Positions 55,067 through 64,000 of a stretch of DNA of 64,000 nt are shown here, in pieces. This DNA is from Microbulbifer variabilis (GTDB lineage: Bacteria > Pseudomonadota > Gammaproteobacteria > Pseudomonadales > Cellvibrionaceae). The first letter of the stretch is position 1. The number at the start of each line of letters is the position of its first letter. Under the pieces are notes generated by a model, which was not told the DNA's origin, did no database searches, and worked only from the letters and a program-made list of their open reading frames with translations. The position numbers and the translations under genes are program-made. The stretch lies in contig NZ_CP092418.1 of the NCBI RefSeq assembly GCF_023716485.1, positions 4,687,001 through 4,751,000 of the forward strand, given 5' to 3'.

Positions 55067-55858
55067 TTATTCGACCTCCGGTGCTGGCTTGGAAGGCTTT
55101 TCAACTGTCTCTTCGCTCGACGCCAGGGCGGGAGCTTCTCCGGGCAGGCGGCGGTACACTAGATCCCAGACACCGTGCCCAAGGCGCTGGCCGCGGCGCT
55201 CAAACTTGGTTTCCGGGCGCCACTCTGGACGCTCGACATAGTCATCATTGGAGGAGGTATTTTCCAGCAGTGACTCTGCTTGCAACACTTCCAGCATATG
55301 CTCGGCATAATTCTGCCAATCCGTAGCCATATGCATAACACCGCCGGTTTTCAGCTTGCTGCAAATCAGGCGCACAAACTGCGGCTGCACGATGCGGCGC
55401 TTATGGTGCTTCTTCTTATGCCAGGGATCGGGAAAATACAATTGGAACCTGTCCAGAATGCCATCCCCAATGCAGTCATTCAAAACATCCACCGCATCGG
55501 CCATATAAATTTTGAGATTATCAATCCCGGCTTTACCGGCATTGTTAATCAGCCGACCCACACCGGGAGGATGCACCTCAATACCAATAAAATTCTTATC
55601 CGGTTCGGCCTGGGCCATGGCAAGCAGTGAGTCGCCCATACCAAAACCGATCTCCAACACAAGCGGAGCCTCACGGCCAAATGCCTCAACTGGATTCAGA
55701 GGGCCATCGAAGAGCGACAGACCATATTTTCCCCAGTAAGTATCAAAGGCGCGGCGCTGCCCCTCAGTCATCCGCCCCGCACGAATCACGTAGCTGCGGA
55801 TAGATTTTTTCTTGTACTCGGTGCGGTAGGGAAACTCTTCCGCGGATTCGTCTTGCAT
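55067..55858 (-). CDS. trmB: tRNA (guanine(46)-N7)-methyltransferase
   Basis: 263 residues. It methylates G46 of tRNA with SAM. The motif LEIGFGMGDSLLAMA is the SAM site, and IGIEVHPPGVGRLI, QLYFPDPWHKKKHHKRR and ATDWQNYAEHMLEV are diagnostic for TrmB. The C-terminal extension (about 240-263) is Glu/Pro/Ser-rich. It is followed at some distance upstream by DUF423 and rpoH, read the same way. Confidence 0.96.
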   Translation of the reverse strand: MQDESAEEFPYRTEYKKKSIRSYVIRAGRMTEGQRRAFDTYWGKYGLSLFDGPLNPVEAFGREAPLVLEIGFGMGDSLLAMAQAEPDKNFIGIEVHPPGVGRLINNAGKAGIDNLKIYMADAVDVLNDCIGDGILDRFQLYFPDPWHKKKHHKRRIVQPQFVRLICSKLKTGGVMHMATDWQNYAEHMLEVLQAESLLENTSSNDDYVERPEWRPETKFERRGQRLGHGVWDLVYRRLPGEAPALASSEETVEKPSKPAPEVE

Positions 55859-55921
55859 TGTTCGCGACCTCTTATGCGAAACGGTTTTCTCTTATTCGGG
55901 TTTTGATAGGCGACAGCCCGG

Positions 55922-56299
55922 CTATTTGGGGGTATTCACGGCGGCAATAAACAGTGTCACCCAGCCGGCGATCATCAATAACCCACCAATCGGTGTAATC
56001 GGCCCCAGCCAACGCGGCCCACCCAGGGTAAGGGCGTAGAGACTACCGGAAAAAAACACCAAGCCAAATACAAAGAAAGCGCCGCTCAGAGTGAGTGACT
56101 GACGTTCTCCCCAATTCTGTATCAGCAGCGCCACAGCCAATAGCGCCAGGGCGTGGATCATCTGGTACTGCACACCGGTCTTGTAGGCTTCCAATAGCGG
56201 CTCGGCGACCTTGCCACGCAGGCCGTGTGCACCAAAGGCACCGAGAGCAACGCCACTGGCGCCAAATAATGTGGCGAGTAGAAGGTAAACTTTAGCCAT
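55922..56299 (-). CDS. DUF423 membrane protein (YgdD-like)
   Basis: 125 residues with four membrane helices. LFGASGVALGAFGAHGL, then YQMIHALALL and TPIGGLLMIAGW, are the conserved marks of DUF423. No function is established. It lies between trmB and rpoH on the same strand, separated from rpoH by a strong terminator. Confidence 0.9.
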   Translation of the reverse strand: MAKVYLLLATLFGASGVALGAFGAHGLRGKVAEPLLEAYKTGVQYQMIHALALLAVALLIQNWGERQSLTLSGAFFVFGLVFFSGSLYALTLGGPRWLGPITPIGGLLMIAGWVTLFIAAVNTPK

Positions 56300-56352
56300 G
56301 GCTTATCCCATTTTTTTGCGCCCGACGAAGCGGGTCCATGCATCGCAGAAAT

Positions 56353-56382
56353 AAAAAAACCGCGCTGCTGCGCGGTTTTTTC
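56353..56382. terminator. Bidirectional rho-independent terminator after rpoH
   Basis: ACCGCGC pairs with GCGCGGT across TGCT, with an A run to the left and a T run to the right. Confidence 0.9.
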
Positions 56383-56402
56383 CGAACTGCCAAAGTGCGC
56401 TA

Positions 56403-57257
56403 TCAGGCCTCCATAGCCGCACGCACTTTTTTCATGGCGTTCTTCTCCAGCTGACGGATACGTTCGGCGGAGACTCCGTATTTATCTGCCAGCTCGTGCA
56501 GAGTGGATTTCTCCTCGCTCAGCCAGCGCGCCTGGATAATATCGCGGCTGCGCTCGTCGAGCTGCTCCATAGCATTGGCCAGGCTGTTGAAGCTGGTTTC
56601 CTGCCAGTTATCCCGCTCCAGCTGAGCTGCCGGGTCATAACTGCGGTCTTCCAGGTAGTGTGCCGGCGCTTGCCAGGCGGTGTCGTCATCGTCGTCCACC
56701 CCCGCATCAAATGCGGCATCATGAGCGGCAAGGCGGCCCTCCATCTCATGGACCTGGGCGACATCTACATTCAAATCTTTAGCCACCGCCTTGGCTTCAT
56801 CGTTGCTCAGCCAGGCCAGTTTCTTCTTCTGACCACGCAGGTTGAAGAACAACTTGCGCTGTGCCTTGGTGGTAGCGATCTTCACGATGCGCCAGTTGCG
56901 CAGGATAAATTCGTGAATTTCCGCTTTGATCCAGTGCACCGCAAAGGAGACCAAACGTACCCCTTTCTCGGGGTTAAAGCGTTTAACCGCCTTCATCAGA
57001 CCAACATTGCCTTCCTGCACCAGATCCGACTGGTTGAGTCCATAGCCAGAATAAGACTTGGCAATATGTACGACAAAGCGCAGGTGGGACATGACCAGTT
57101 GGCGGGCCGCGTTAATATCTTCGCGATAATAGAGGTCTTCTGCCAGGCGCTTTTCTTCCTCCGCGGACAGCACATCGAAGCTGCTGACGGTCTGGATGTA
57201 AGCTCCCAGGTTGGCGCCCGGAGACAGCGTATGCACTGGCTGTAGGCTGGTTCCCAT
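56403..57257 (-). CDS. rpoH: Heat-shock sigma factor RpoH (sigma-32)
   Basis: 284 residues. Region 2 has the core-binding [20 protein letters not shown], the RpoH box region [17 protein letters not shown] and the region 2.4 [17 protein letters not shown]. Region 4 ends in [20 protein letters not shown]. It directs transcription of heat-shock genes and is downstream of ftsY-ftsE-ftsX, the conserved order. It is a plausible activator of hslVU in this window. Confidence 0.97.
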   Translation of the reverse strand: MGTSLQPVHTLSPGANLGAYIQTVSSFDVLSAEEEKRLAEDLYYREDINAARQLVMSHLRFVVHIAKSYSGYGLNQSDLVQEGNVGLMKAVKRFNPEKGVRLVSFAVHWIKAEIHEFILRNWRIVKIATTKAQRKLFFNLRGQKKKLAWLSNDEAKAVAKDLNVDVAQVHEMEGRLAAHDAAFDAGVDDDDDTAWQAPAHYLEDRSYDPAAQLERDNWQETSFNSLANAMEQLDERSRDIIQARWLSEEKSTLHELADKYGVSAERIRQLEKNAMKKVRAAMEA

Positions 57258-57494
57258 TCAGGTTTCTCCTCTCATTATTAGTCGGCCGATTCCAGCGGCC
57301 GCTGTCGTCGGACACTTTATCCGGCAACAGGCTGGACTCAGTGTAGCACTTGCACGAGCGGTTAAGAAAGTCCGCCGCCAACTGCCGTATTCCCTTGTAT
57401 TGCAGCCGTTTAGAGGGACCAAATCCCGACTAGGTTCCCCAATTCGCTACAGCTTTACGCTTCTTGGCTAAACCAAGGCGTGTAAACACTCGTC

Positions 57495-58511
57495 TCAGCT
57501 GGGTTCGATCTCGCGCAAGTGACGACCCGCCGCCAGCCAGGCCCCCAGCAGCCCAAGCAAAGCAGCGCCACCGATAAGGCCAACAAAATAGCTGAAACCG
57601 GGCCCCACTAGGCTGTAATTACTGCCGTAGCTAGAGGAGAGGCCTGAGATCGGCCCGGACAATAGCAACACCGCCCCCAGTAACAGAGCCCATGCCAGCA
57701 GTCCGCCAAAAGCCCCATAACAGAGACCACTGTAGAGGAAAGGTCTGCGCACAAAAGCGTTTGTGCCACCCACAAGCTTTACCACCAGGATTTCCTCTCG
57801 GCGGCTCTCAATGTGCAGGCGAATCGTATTGACCACCACCAGGATAACCCCCAGCGCCAACAGCAGCGCGAGCCCTGCGGACATCCGTTGCCCCAGCTCC
57901 GTCAGCTGGGTTAGGCGCTGCACCCAGGCCAGATCGAGCACCACCGAATCACTCAGGGCGTGCTCCTGTAGGTTATCCACAATGCGCTGCAATTTTTCGC
58001 TGTTATGGGTATCTCGCGGGCGCAGCAGCAATACTGCCGGCAGAGGGTTGGCATCGAGCCCCACCAGGAGGTCGCCGAGCCCGGAAGCCTGCTCGAATTC
58101 CGCCAGCGCCGCTTCCGGAGAAATATAAGTCACCTCTGCGATGGCCGGGTCGCTGCGCAGTTTGGCGGCGAAGGAGTCTACTGCCGTTTTCTGCGCTCTC
58201 TTATTGAGAAATACTGAAATCTGCGGCTGGCCATCCCAGCCGGCCACAGCGCGCTGAAAATTTGCCAACCCAAGTTGCAAAGCGGCGGGCAGAGCCAGGG
58301 CGATAGCGATCACCAGGGCGGTCATAGCACTAGCCATGGGCGTAGCGAAAAAACGACGCAGGGATTCCCGCGCTACCTGGCGATGGTGGTCGAGCCAGGA
58401 CTGCCAGCGATCCGAAATACCGGTGCGAGCAGCCACTGCGCCACTGCTACGCGGGCGCTTTTCAATGCCACTGCTCGCCGGGCGCTGGGCTCTAGACTGG
58501 GTGTGCTTCAC
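57495..58511 (-). CDS. ftsX: Cell-division ABC transporter-like permease FtsX
   Basis: 338 residues. A basic cytosolic N-terminus (about 1-50) is followed by four membrane helices, with a periplasmic domain (about 85-190) between the first and second. The last three helices form the permease core, with SRREEILVVKLVGGTNAFVRRPFLYSG. FtsEX controls amidases and septal wall splitting. It overlaps the ftsE stop by 20 bases. Confidence 0.95.
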   Translation of the reverse strand: MKHTQSRAQRPASSGIEKRPRSSGAVAARTGISDRWQSWLDHHRQVARESLRRFFATPMASAMTALVIAIALALPAALQLGLANFQRAVAGWDGQPQISVFLNKRAQKTAVDSFAAKLRSDPAIAEVTYISPEAALAEFEQASGLGDLLVGLDANPLPAVLLLRPRDTHNSEKLQRIVDNLQEHALSDSVVLDLAWVQRLTQLTELGQRMSAGLALLLALGVILVVVNTIRLHIESRREEILVVKLVGGTNAFVRRPFLYSGLCYGAFGGLLAWALLLGAVLLLSGPISGLSSSYGSNYSLVGPGFSYFVGLIGGAALLGLLGAWLAAGRHLREIEPS

Positions 58512-59178
58512 GGCTCGGGACTCCGTCGTAGATCAACTGACCGGCTTGCAGGGTCAATACCCGCCGGCGCATGCGCGCTATCAATTCCAGGTCGTGGCTT
58601 GCCACCAGTACAGTGACGCCCACAGCATTAAAGTCGGAAAACAGTTGCATGATCTCCTGTGACAGCTGAGGGTCCAGATTACCTGTAGGCTCATCCGCTA
58701 CCAGGATCGCCGGCTTGTTCACTACTGCGCGGGCGATACCCACCCGCTGCTGCTCCCCTCCAGACAGGGTAATGGGATTGTGTTTCTCCTTGTCCAGGAG
58801 GCCTACCTTGTCTAGAGCGGCGCGCACCCGGCGGCCCACTTCGCGTTTGCTGCAGCCGGCCACTGCCAGTGGCAGAGCGATATTGTCGAACACACTGCGA
58901 TCAAACAGCAGCTGGTGGTTTTGAAAAACGATACCCAGGTTGCGGCGGTAATAGGGGATCTGGCTATTTCGCAGGCGGTTGAGATTCTGCCCTGCGACCA
59001 AAATCGAGCCTTTAGTGGGGCGCTCGATGGCGGTCAACAGCCGCAAAAGTGTGCTCTTACCCGCACCTGAATGACCGGTGAGAAACACCATATCCCCGCG
59101 GGGGACTTCCAAGCTGATACGCACCAGGGCGTCCTGCCCCGATGCATAGCGCTTATTCACATTGTCAAAGGTGATCAC
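58492..59178 (-). CDS. ftsE: Cell-division ATP-binding protein FtsE
   Basis: 228 residues. A MacB-like ABC ATPase: Walker A GHSGAGKSTLLRLL, Q-loop FQNHQLLFDRSVFDNIALPL, signature LSGGEQQRVGIARA, Walker B ILVADEPTGNLD. It pairs with FtsX. It lies 40 bases after ftsY on the same strand. Confidence 0.97.
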   Translation of the reverse strand: MITFDNVNKRYASGQDALVRISLEVPRGDMVFLTGHSGAGKSTLLRLLTAIERPTKGSILVAGQNLNRLRNSQIPYYRRNLGIVFQNHQLLFDRSVFDNIALPLAVAGCSKREVGRRVRAALDKVGLLDKEKHNPITLSGGEQQRVGIARAVVNKPAILVADEPTGNLDPQLSQEIMQLFSDFNAVGVTVLVASHDLELIARMRRRVLTLQAGQLIYDGVPSREAHPV

Positions 59179-59218
59179 GATTTTGTTCTTGTTATTCCCT
59201 AAGAGGGTTTAGTGGCGA

Positions 59219-60556
59219 TCAAGCGGTATCGCGGCCAAACAGCGCCGAGACAAATTCGCGCGCGCGGAACGGCTGCAGATCCTCAGCCTGTTCACCCACA
59301 CCGATAAAGCGCACAGGAATACCGAAACGCCGCGCCAGGGCAAAGATCACGCCACCCTTGGCGGTGCCGTCAAGCTTAGTGAGTACCAGGCCGGTGACAC
59401 CGGCCGCCTCACGGAATTGCGCAGCCTGGTTAATTGCATTCTGGCCGGTGCCGGCATCCAGCACCAATAGCACCTCGTGGGGAGCGCTGGGATCCAGCTT
59501 GCCCATTACGCGGCGCACCTTGGTCAACTCTTCCATCAGGTTGGACTTGGTGTGCAGGCGGCCGGCTGTATCGGCGATCACCACATCAATACCACGGGCC
59601 TGGGCCGACTGGACAGCATCAAAAATTACCGAGGCGCTGTCCGCACCGGTATGCTGAGCCACCACCGGCACATCGTGGCGCTGCCCCCAAACCTGTAACT
59701 GCTCTACCGCAGCGGCGCGGAAAGTGTCGCCGGCGGCGAGCATCACCGATTTGCCTTCGCCGAGGAAACGGTGCGCCAGCTTGCCGATAGTGGTGGTCTT
59801 ACCAACGCCGTTAACGCCGACTACCAAAATCACATAGGGCTTTTTACTGGTATCCAACACTAAAGGCGCGTCGACACTGTCGAGCAGCTCTGCCAACTCC
59901 TGCTGCAGCGCTTTATAGAGCGCATCCCCATCGGCCAGCTCGCGGCGCGAGACGCGCTCAGTGAGGCGCTCAACAATTTCACTGGTGGCCTCGACACCCA
60001 CATCTGCCATCAGCAGCTGGGTTTCCAGCTCTTCCAACAGATCTTCATCGATTTCTTTGGCTCCGAGGAACAGGTTGCCCATGCCCTCGACAAACTGATT
60101 GCTGGTGCGGCTGAGCCCGCGGCGAATACGTGCAAAGAAACCCTCTTTCTTTTTCGCTACGGGTTTTTCCTGCACGGGGGTGGGCTTGGGCGCTGGCTCC
60201 TGAACCCGAGGAGCCGGTTCTGACGCTGCTGCTTTAGTATCGGCTGGCAACTCAGATTCAGGGCTAGACTGAATTTCGGGCTGCGCATTGGCTGTACTAG
60301 CGGGCGACGGCTCAACAGCTTTTGTGGAAGGTTCCTGCACATCAGCAGTCGCTTGTTCCATCTCTGGAGCGGGCGCCTCTGCTGACTCGGCAGCGGCCTC
60401 CTGGGGTGCAGCGGGCTCTTTATCGGTGACAGATGGCTCCTGCCACTCTTCCGCCGGGGCCTCCTCTGGTGAGCCAACCGCTTCGGCCTGCTCCCCTTGG
60501 GGCTCGCTTTGTTCGGGCTTGCGCTTTTTCTTTTTGCGCAGGAAATCAAAGATCAT
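59219..60556 (-). CDS. ftsY: Signal recognition particle receptor FtsY
   Basis: 445 residues from the ATG 60556, which starts MIFDFLRKKKKRK, a basic membrane-binding end. A long acidic Glu/Pro/Ala-rich region (about 15-150) precedes the NG GTPase domain: Walker A GVNGVGKTTTIGKL, DTAGRLHTKSNLMEEL, TKLDGTAKGG. It guides ribosome-nascent chains to the translocon. The longer open frame (to 60778) overlaps the rsmD start region and is not coding there. Confidence 0.96.
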   Translation of the reverse strand: MIFDFLRKKKKRKPEQSEPQGEQAEAVGSPEEAPAEEWQEPSVTDKEPAAPQEAAAESAEAPAPEMEQATADVQEPSTKAVEPSPASTANAQPEIQSSPESELPADTKAAASEPAPRVQEPAPKPTPVQEKPVAKKKEGFFARIRRGLSRTSNQFVEGMGNLFLGAKEIDEDLLEELETQLLMADVGVEATSEIVERLTERVSRRELADGDALYKALQQELAELLDSVDAPLVLDTSKKPYVILVVGVNGVGKTTTIGKLAHRFLGEGKSVMLAAGDTFRAAAVEQLQVWGQRHDVPVVAQHTGADSASVIFDAVQSAQARGIDVVIADTAGRLHTKSNLMEELTKVRRVMGKLDPSAPHEVLLVLDAGTGQNAINQAAQFREAAGVTGLVLTKLDGTAKGGVIFALARRFGIPVRFIGVGEQAEDLQPFRAREFVSALFGRDTA

Positions 60557-60629
60557 TCGTTTATCCGGGTGTACCGCTTGCAGAAAGACGCTAATCTTAG
60601 CATCGCTAAGCCCCCAGTAGAGAGTTACC

Positions 60630-61229
60630 TTGGCCAGAAGTTCATCGCGCAAGCAAAGCACACAGCCCCTTTCCCAATTGCGCATCATCGGAGGGCAGTG
60701 GCGCGGGCGCAAATTACAATTTGCGCCGGTTGAGGGATTGAGACCTACCGGCGATCGCCTGCGCGAAACCCTGTTCAACTGGTTGCAGTTTCACCTACCT
60801 GGCGCACAATGCCTCGACCTCTTCGCCGGCTCCGGCGCCCTGGGTCTGGAATCTCTATCCCGTGGCGCGGCCTCAGTGGATTTCGTCGAACTGAATCCCC
60901 AGGCTGCACGCACCCTAAACCAGCAACTCCAGCTACTCGAAGCCACAGATGGCGAGGTGCATAACTGCCGGGCAGCAGATTTTTTGGTCGGTGGCGGCAA
61001 GCCTTACGATATTGTCTTTATCGATCCGCCCTTTGCAGACGATTTGTGGCAGGAGAGTCTCGGCGCTCTCACTGGCAGGCTCTCAGAAGGCGCTCTGATT
61101 TATATCGAGACACCCCGAGACACTGTTATTTCTGCTGCGAACGACTGGTCGTTAATCAAGGAAAAGCGCGCTGGTCAGGTCTGTATGCGACTGTTTCGTA
61201 ATAACTCCGATACAACCACAGAACACTGA
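60630..61229 (+). CDS. rsmD: 16S rRNA (guanine(966)-N2)-methyltransferase
   Basis: 199 residues. It methylates G966 of 16S rRNA. LRIIGGQWRGRKLQF, RPTGDRLRETLFNWL, LDLFAGSGALGLESLSRGA (SAM site) and the catalytic IDPPFADD are all present. The only start in reach is TTG 60630, with AGAGAG close by. It is divergent from ftsY, the conserved arrangement. Confidence 0.95.
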   Translation: MARSSSRKQSTQPLSQLRIIGGQWRGRKLQFAPVEGLRPTGDRLRETLFNWLQFHLPGAQCLDLFAGSGALGLESLSRGAASVDFVELNPQAARTLNQQLQLLEATDGEVHNCRAADFLVGGGKPYDIVFIDPPFADDLWQESLGALTGRLSEGALIYIETPRDTVISAANDWSLIKEKRAGQVCMRLFRNNSDTTTEH

Positions 61230-61265
61230 CCGGTCAGCGGGTCAGGTTAACGCATTCGGTTTTGA

Positions 61266-61802
<537 letters not shown>

Positions 61803-61864
61803 CTCCCGAATTGGTTATTTCTGATACACTCGAGCGGATTTTTCCACAATCCGCGGAGTGTTTC

Positions 61865-63583
61865 GTGCGTCACATTCTCCTCGCTCTCGCCCTTGTTCTA
61901 TCTCCGGCCATAGCCGATGAGCCGCAACCGGAAGTCGATACCGGCCGCAGTGCAATCAAGTCTGCCACGGCCAAATCCTATATGGCGGTGACCGCCAACC
62001 CCCATGCGAGTCGCGCCGCCGAACAAATCCTCGCGCAGGGCGGTAGTGCCGCGGATGCAGCTATCACCGCTCAGTTGGTGCTCGGGCTGGTGGAGCCCCA
62101 GTCATCAGGTATTGGTGGTGGCGCCTTTATGCTGAGCTACGACGCCAAAGATAAACAGCTGCGCTATTACGATGGCCGGGAAACCGCTCCGGCAGAGGTG
62201 GATGAAAACTACTTTATGCACGACGGTAGACCGCGTTCATTTATGCAGGCGGTTATTGGCGGCTACTCAGTGGGCGTCCCTGGCGTCATCCGCATGTTGG
62301 AAATGGCGCACCAGCGCGATGGCAAACTGCCATGGGAAGTTTTATTCCAGCCAGCCATCCAGCTAGCCGAAAGCGGCTTTGAAGTCTCTCCACGTCTGCA
62401 CAAATTGTTGAGCAGGCTACCCCATGTAGATGCAAGACCGGCGATCGCCAGTTATTTCTTTGACAGCAACGGCAGGCCCCTGCCGGTGGGCCACCGGCTG
62501 AGGAATCCGGAATATGCCCGCACCCTGCGCATGATTGCCAGTGATGGTGCGAACGCTTTTTATAAAGGAGAGATCGCCGAGGCGGTCGTCAAGGCCGTTC
62601 GCGGCGACATTGAAAACCCCGGTCTGCTCAGCCTTGAGGATATGGCCAATTATCGGGCCAAACTGCGCCAGCCTCTCTGTTCCGCTTTTCTCGAATACCA
62701 GATCTGTGGTGCGGATGCCCCCTCATCCGGCGGCACCACCGTGGGCGGCATTTTGGGTATGCTGCAAGCTTTTCCCATCGCTGAAATGGAAGCCGGGGAC
62801 GACCTGCTCACCCATTTGTTTATCGAAGCCTCAGAACTGGCCTTTGCCGATCGCAACACCTATTCGGCCGACTCAGATTTTATCAAAGTTCCCAGTAAGG
62901 CTTTGGTATCCCCCACTTACTTGAGCGAACGTGCGACACTCATTGACCCTGACAGCGCCAGCATAGCCAAGCCCGGCAATCCGAACACTGGGGCGACCAA
63001 GCGCCTCACAGCCCAATCACCTGAGATGCCCAACACCAGCCATTTGGTCGTTGTGGATCGCTACGGCAATGGCGTCAGCATGACCAGCAGCATCGAAACG
63101 GGCTTTGGCTCTCGCCTGCTGGTAAAGGGTTTTCTGCTGAATAACCAGTTGACCGATTTTTCCTTTACCCCAAAAACAGCCGAAGGGCAGTTGGTGGCGA
63201 ATCGTATCCAGGCCGGCAAGCGACCTCGCTCTTCCATGTCGCCAACGGTGGTATTTAATAAAGATGGCAGCCTGCGCCTACTGGTGGGCTCACCCGGGGG
63301 GTCACGTATTATCGACTACACCGCCCGCACCATTCTCTACCACCTGGGGCTGAATATGCCCATTGCCGATGCCATTGCAGCCGGCAATATTGGCGCTATC
63401 GGGCGGCGTGTCGAACTTGAACCCGGTTTCTTTAGCCAGGACACCATAAATAAACTCAGGGCACGCGGGCACGAGGTCGTCGAGCGCGATCTCAACAGCG
63501 GCATTCATGCAATCGCGGTAAAAAACAATACACTCCACGGCGGTGCCGACCCCCGCCGGGAAGGTAGTGCGCTGGGGCACTGA
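61865..63583 (+). CDS. ggt: Gamma-glutamyltranspeptidase
   Basis: 572 residues from GTG 61865, with GGAG six bases upstream. The Sec signal peptide (RHILLALALVLSPAIA) predicts periplasmic location. The proenzyme cleaves itself before Thr391 (in PNTSHLVVVD), the N-terminal nucleophile of the small subunit. Large-subunit marks such as GLVEPQSSGIGGGAFML and YDGRETAPA, and the small-subunit GSPGGSRIIDY, are intact. It breaks down glutathione in the periplasm. A longer TTG-started frame from 61811 would hide the signal peptide. Confidence 0.95.
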   Translation: MRHILLALALVLSPAIADEPQPEVDTGRSAIKSATAKSYMAVTANPHASRAAEQILAQGGSAADAAITAQLVLGLVEPQSSGIGGGAFMLSYDAKDKQLRYYDGRETAPAEVDENYFMHDGRPRSFMQAVIGGYSVGVPGVIRMLEMAHQRDGKLPWEVLFQPAIQLAESGFEVSPRLHKLLSRLPHVDARPAIASYFFDSNGRPLPVGHRLRNPEYARTLRMIASDGANAFYKGEIAEAVVKAVRGDIENPGLLSLEDMANYRAKLRQPLCSAFLEYQICGADAPSSGGTTVGGILGMLQAFPIAEMEAGDDLLTHLFIEASELAFADRNTYSADSDFIKVPSKALVSPTYLSERATLIDPDSASIAKPGNPNTGATKRLTAQSPEMPNTSHLVVVDRYGNGVSMTSSIETGFGSRLLVKGFLLNNQLTDFSFTPKTAEGQLVANRIQAGKRPRSSMSPTVVFNKDGSLRLLVGSPGGSRIIDYTARTILYHLGLNMPIADAIAAGNIGAIGRRVELEPGFFSQDTINKLRARGHEVVERDLNSGIHAIAVKNNTLHGGADPRREGSALGH

Positions 63584-63590
63584 TTTTCTG

Positions 63591-63615
63591 GAGGAGGCAT
63601 ATTGCATGCCTCCTC
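63591..63615 (+). terminator. Hairpin after the gamma-glutamyltranspeptidase gene
   Basis: GAGGAGGCAT (63591-63600) pairs with ATGCCTCCTC (63606-63615) across a 5-base loop. It is followed by AAAACCC, not a T run, so it may stabilise the 3' end rather than be a full terminator. Confidence 0.55.
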
Positions 63616-63739
63616 AAAACCCTCCCTCCTAGAAAGCTGCCATTCATAAACCAGCTTTCCGGATAGCGTGCCCCTTCTTTAGAGTGGTCCATACTTCCTC
63701 CTAACTAGCGTAAGCCAAAACGCAACTGGAGGGCCCCTC

Positions 63740-64000
63740 TTGGACCACCGCAAAGTAGATGCTACTGGCATCGAACTCCTGCACGACCCCAGCACCAATA
63801 AGGGCACTGCTTTTACAGAAGCGGAACGCAACAAGTTTGGCCTTAACGGCCTGATTCCCTACGCTCTGGAAACCATCGAAACCCAGGTAGAGCGGGTGAT
63901 GATGCAGCTGAGCCACAAACATTCGGATATCGATCGATTTGTCTACCTGACCGGTCTACTGGATACCAACGAGACGCTCTTTTACCGAGTGGTGATGTCC
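63740..64000 (+). CDS. NAD-dependent malic enzyme, N-terminal fragment (3' end outside the window)
   Basis: 87 codons before the window end. GTAFTEAERNKFGLNGLIP is the characteristic opening of the large, MaeA-type malic enzymes, and the closing TLFYRVVMS fits the NExLFYRVL motif. The start is TTG 63740, chosen because GGAGG lies seven bases upstream. It is a different, longer family from the compact malic enzyme at 41281-42534. Function: malate to pyruvate plus CO2. Confidence 0.88.
   Translation, partial: MDHRKVDATGIELLHDPSTNKGTAFTEAERNKFGLNGLIPYALETIETQVERVMMQLSHKHSDIDRFVYLTGLLDTNETLFYRVVMS

Noticed and set aside
60557..60778. N-terminal extension of FtsY
   Set aside because: The added residues are Arg/Pro/Cys-rich and overlap the divergent rsmD gene; the basic MIFDFLRKKKK start is typical for FtsY.

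Overview
This window looks like a chromosomal segment from a marine-type gammaproteobacterium of the Cellvibrionales, with Microbulbifer or a close relative as my best guess. That placement is inference from protein character, moderately high GC and gene order; no 16S or marker search was possible. Most of the window is housekeeping DNA whose neighbour relations match those I know from Pseudomonas aeruginosa (sahR-metK next to tkt-epd; ubiE-ubiJ-ubiB-hisI-hisE-tatABC; priA, SPOR protein and hslVU-DUF971; dsbB-algQ-FKBP-algP-ABC-F-TIGR02444; rpoH-ftsX-ftsE-ftsY-rsmD-coaD). No rRNA, tRNA, CRISPR array, insertion sequence or prophage was seen.

Layout. 1-3.2 kb: tail of a CrtI/RetSat-like oxidoreductase, an OmpA-family lipoprotein, a HAD phosphatase, a small membrane protein and rsmE. 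3.3-7.7 kb: an RND efflux pair (permease and adaptor), divergent from tex (8-10.3 kb). 10.4-15.8 kb: the activated-methyl cycle, read leftward as sahR-metK-ahcY-metF, then rluA; a palindromic operator precedes sahR. 16-19.2 kb: tkt and epd. 19.3-23.5 kb is accessory: a long AT-rich lipoprotein, a lipoprotein metallo-aminopeptidase, a small membrane protein, and a DUF3149 protein behind a well-placed FNR/ANR-type promoter. 23.9-29.5 kb: ubiE-ubiJ-ubiB, hisI-hisE and tatABC, read leftward. 29.6-33.7 kb: a CHAD protein and two tandem alkaline phosphatases.

33.9-37.2 kb: DUF971, hslU and hslV (with a candidate heat-shock sigma promoter), DUF2798 and a SPOR protein. 37.3-40.6 kb: priA, divergent from a membrane protein/winged-helix regulator pair with two palindromic operators. 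40.7-44.8 kb: rpmE, a malic enzyme, an acidic hypothetical protein and gshA. 44.8-47.7 kb: acpH-like, dsbB, lrgA/lrgB-like and rsd/algQ. 47.9-52.8 kb: FKBP lipoprotein, AlgP-like basic protein, TIGR02444 and a YheS-type ABC-F protein. 52.9-55 kb is a two-gene accessory insert: an OprF-like barrel with calcium-binding-type repeats but no OmpA domain, and, divergent from it, a 334-residue protein carrying a cholera/pertussis-toxin-like ADP-ribosyltransferase domain. That protein is the most novel item I found. 55-64 kb: trmB, DUF423, rpoH, ftsX-ftsE-ftsY, rsmD, coaD, a gamma-glutamyltranspeptidase, and the start of a second malic enzyme.

How genes connect. sahR-metK-ahcY-metF makes, recycles and senses S-adenosylmethionine/homocysteine, and the window holds several of its consumers (RsmE, RsmD, TrmB, UbiE). 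gshA and ggt sit at the two ends of glutathione metabolism. rpoH and one probable target (hslVU) are both here. TatABC, DsbB, FKBP, the two phosphatases and several lipoproteins are envelope functions.
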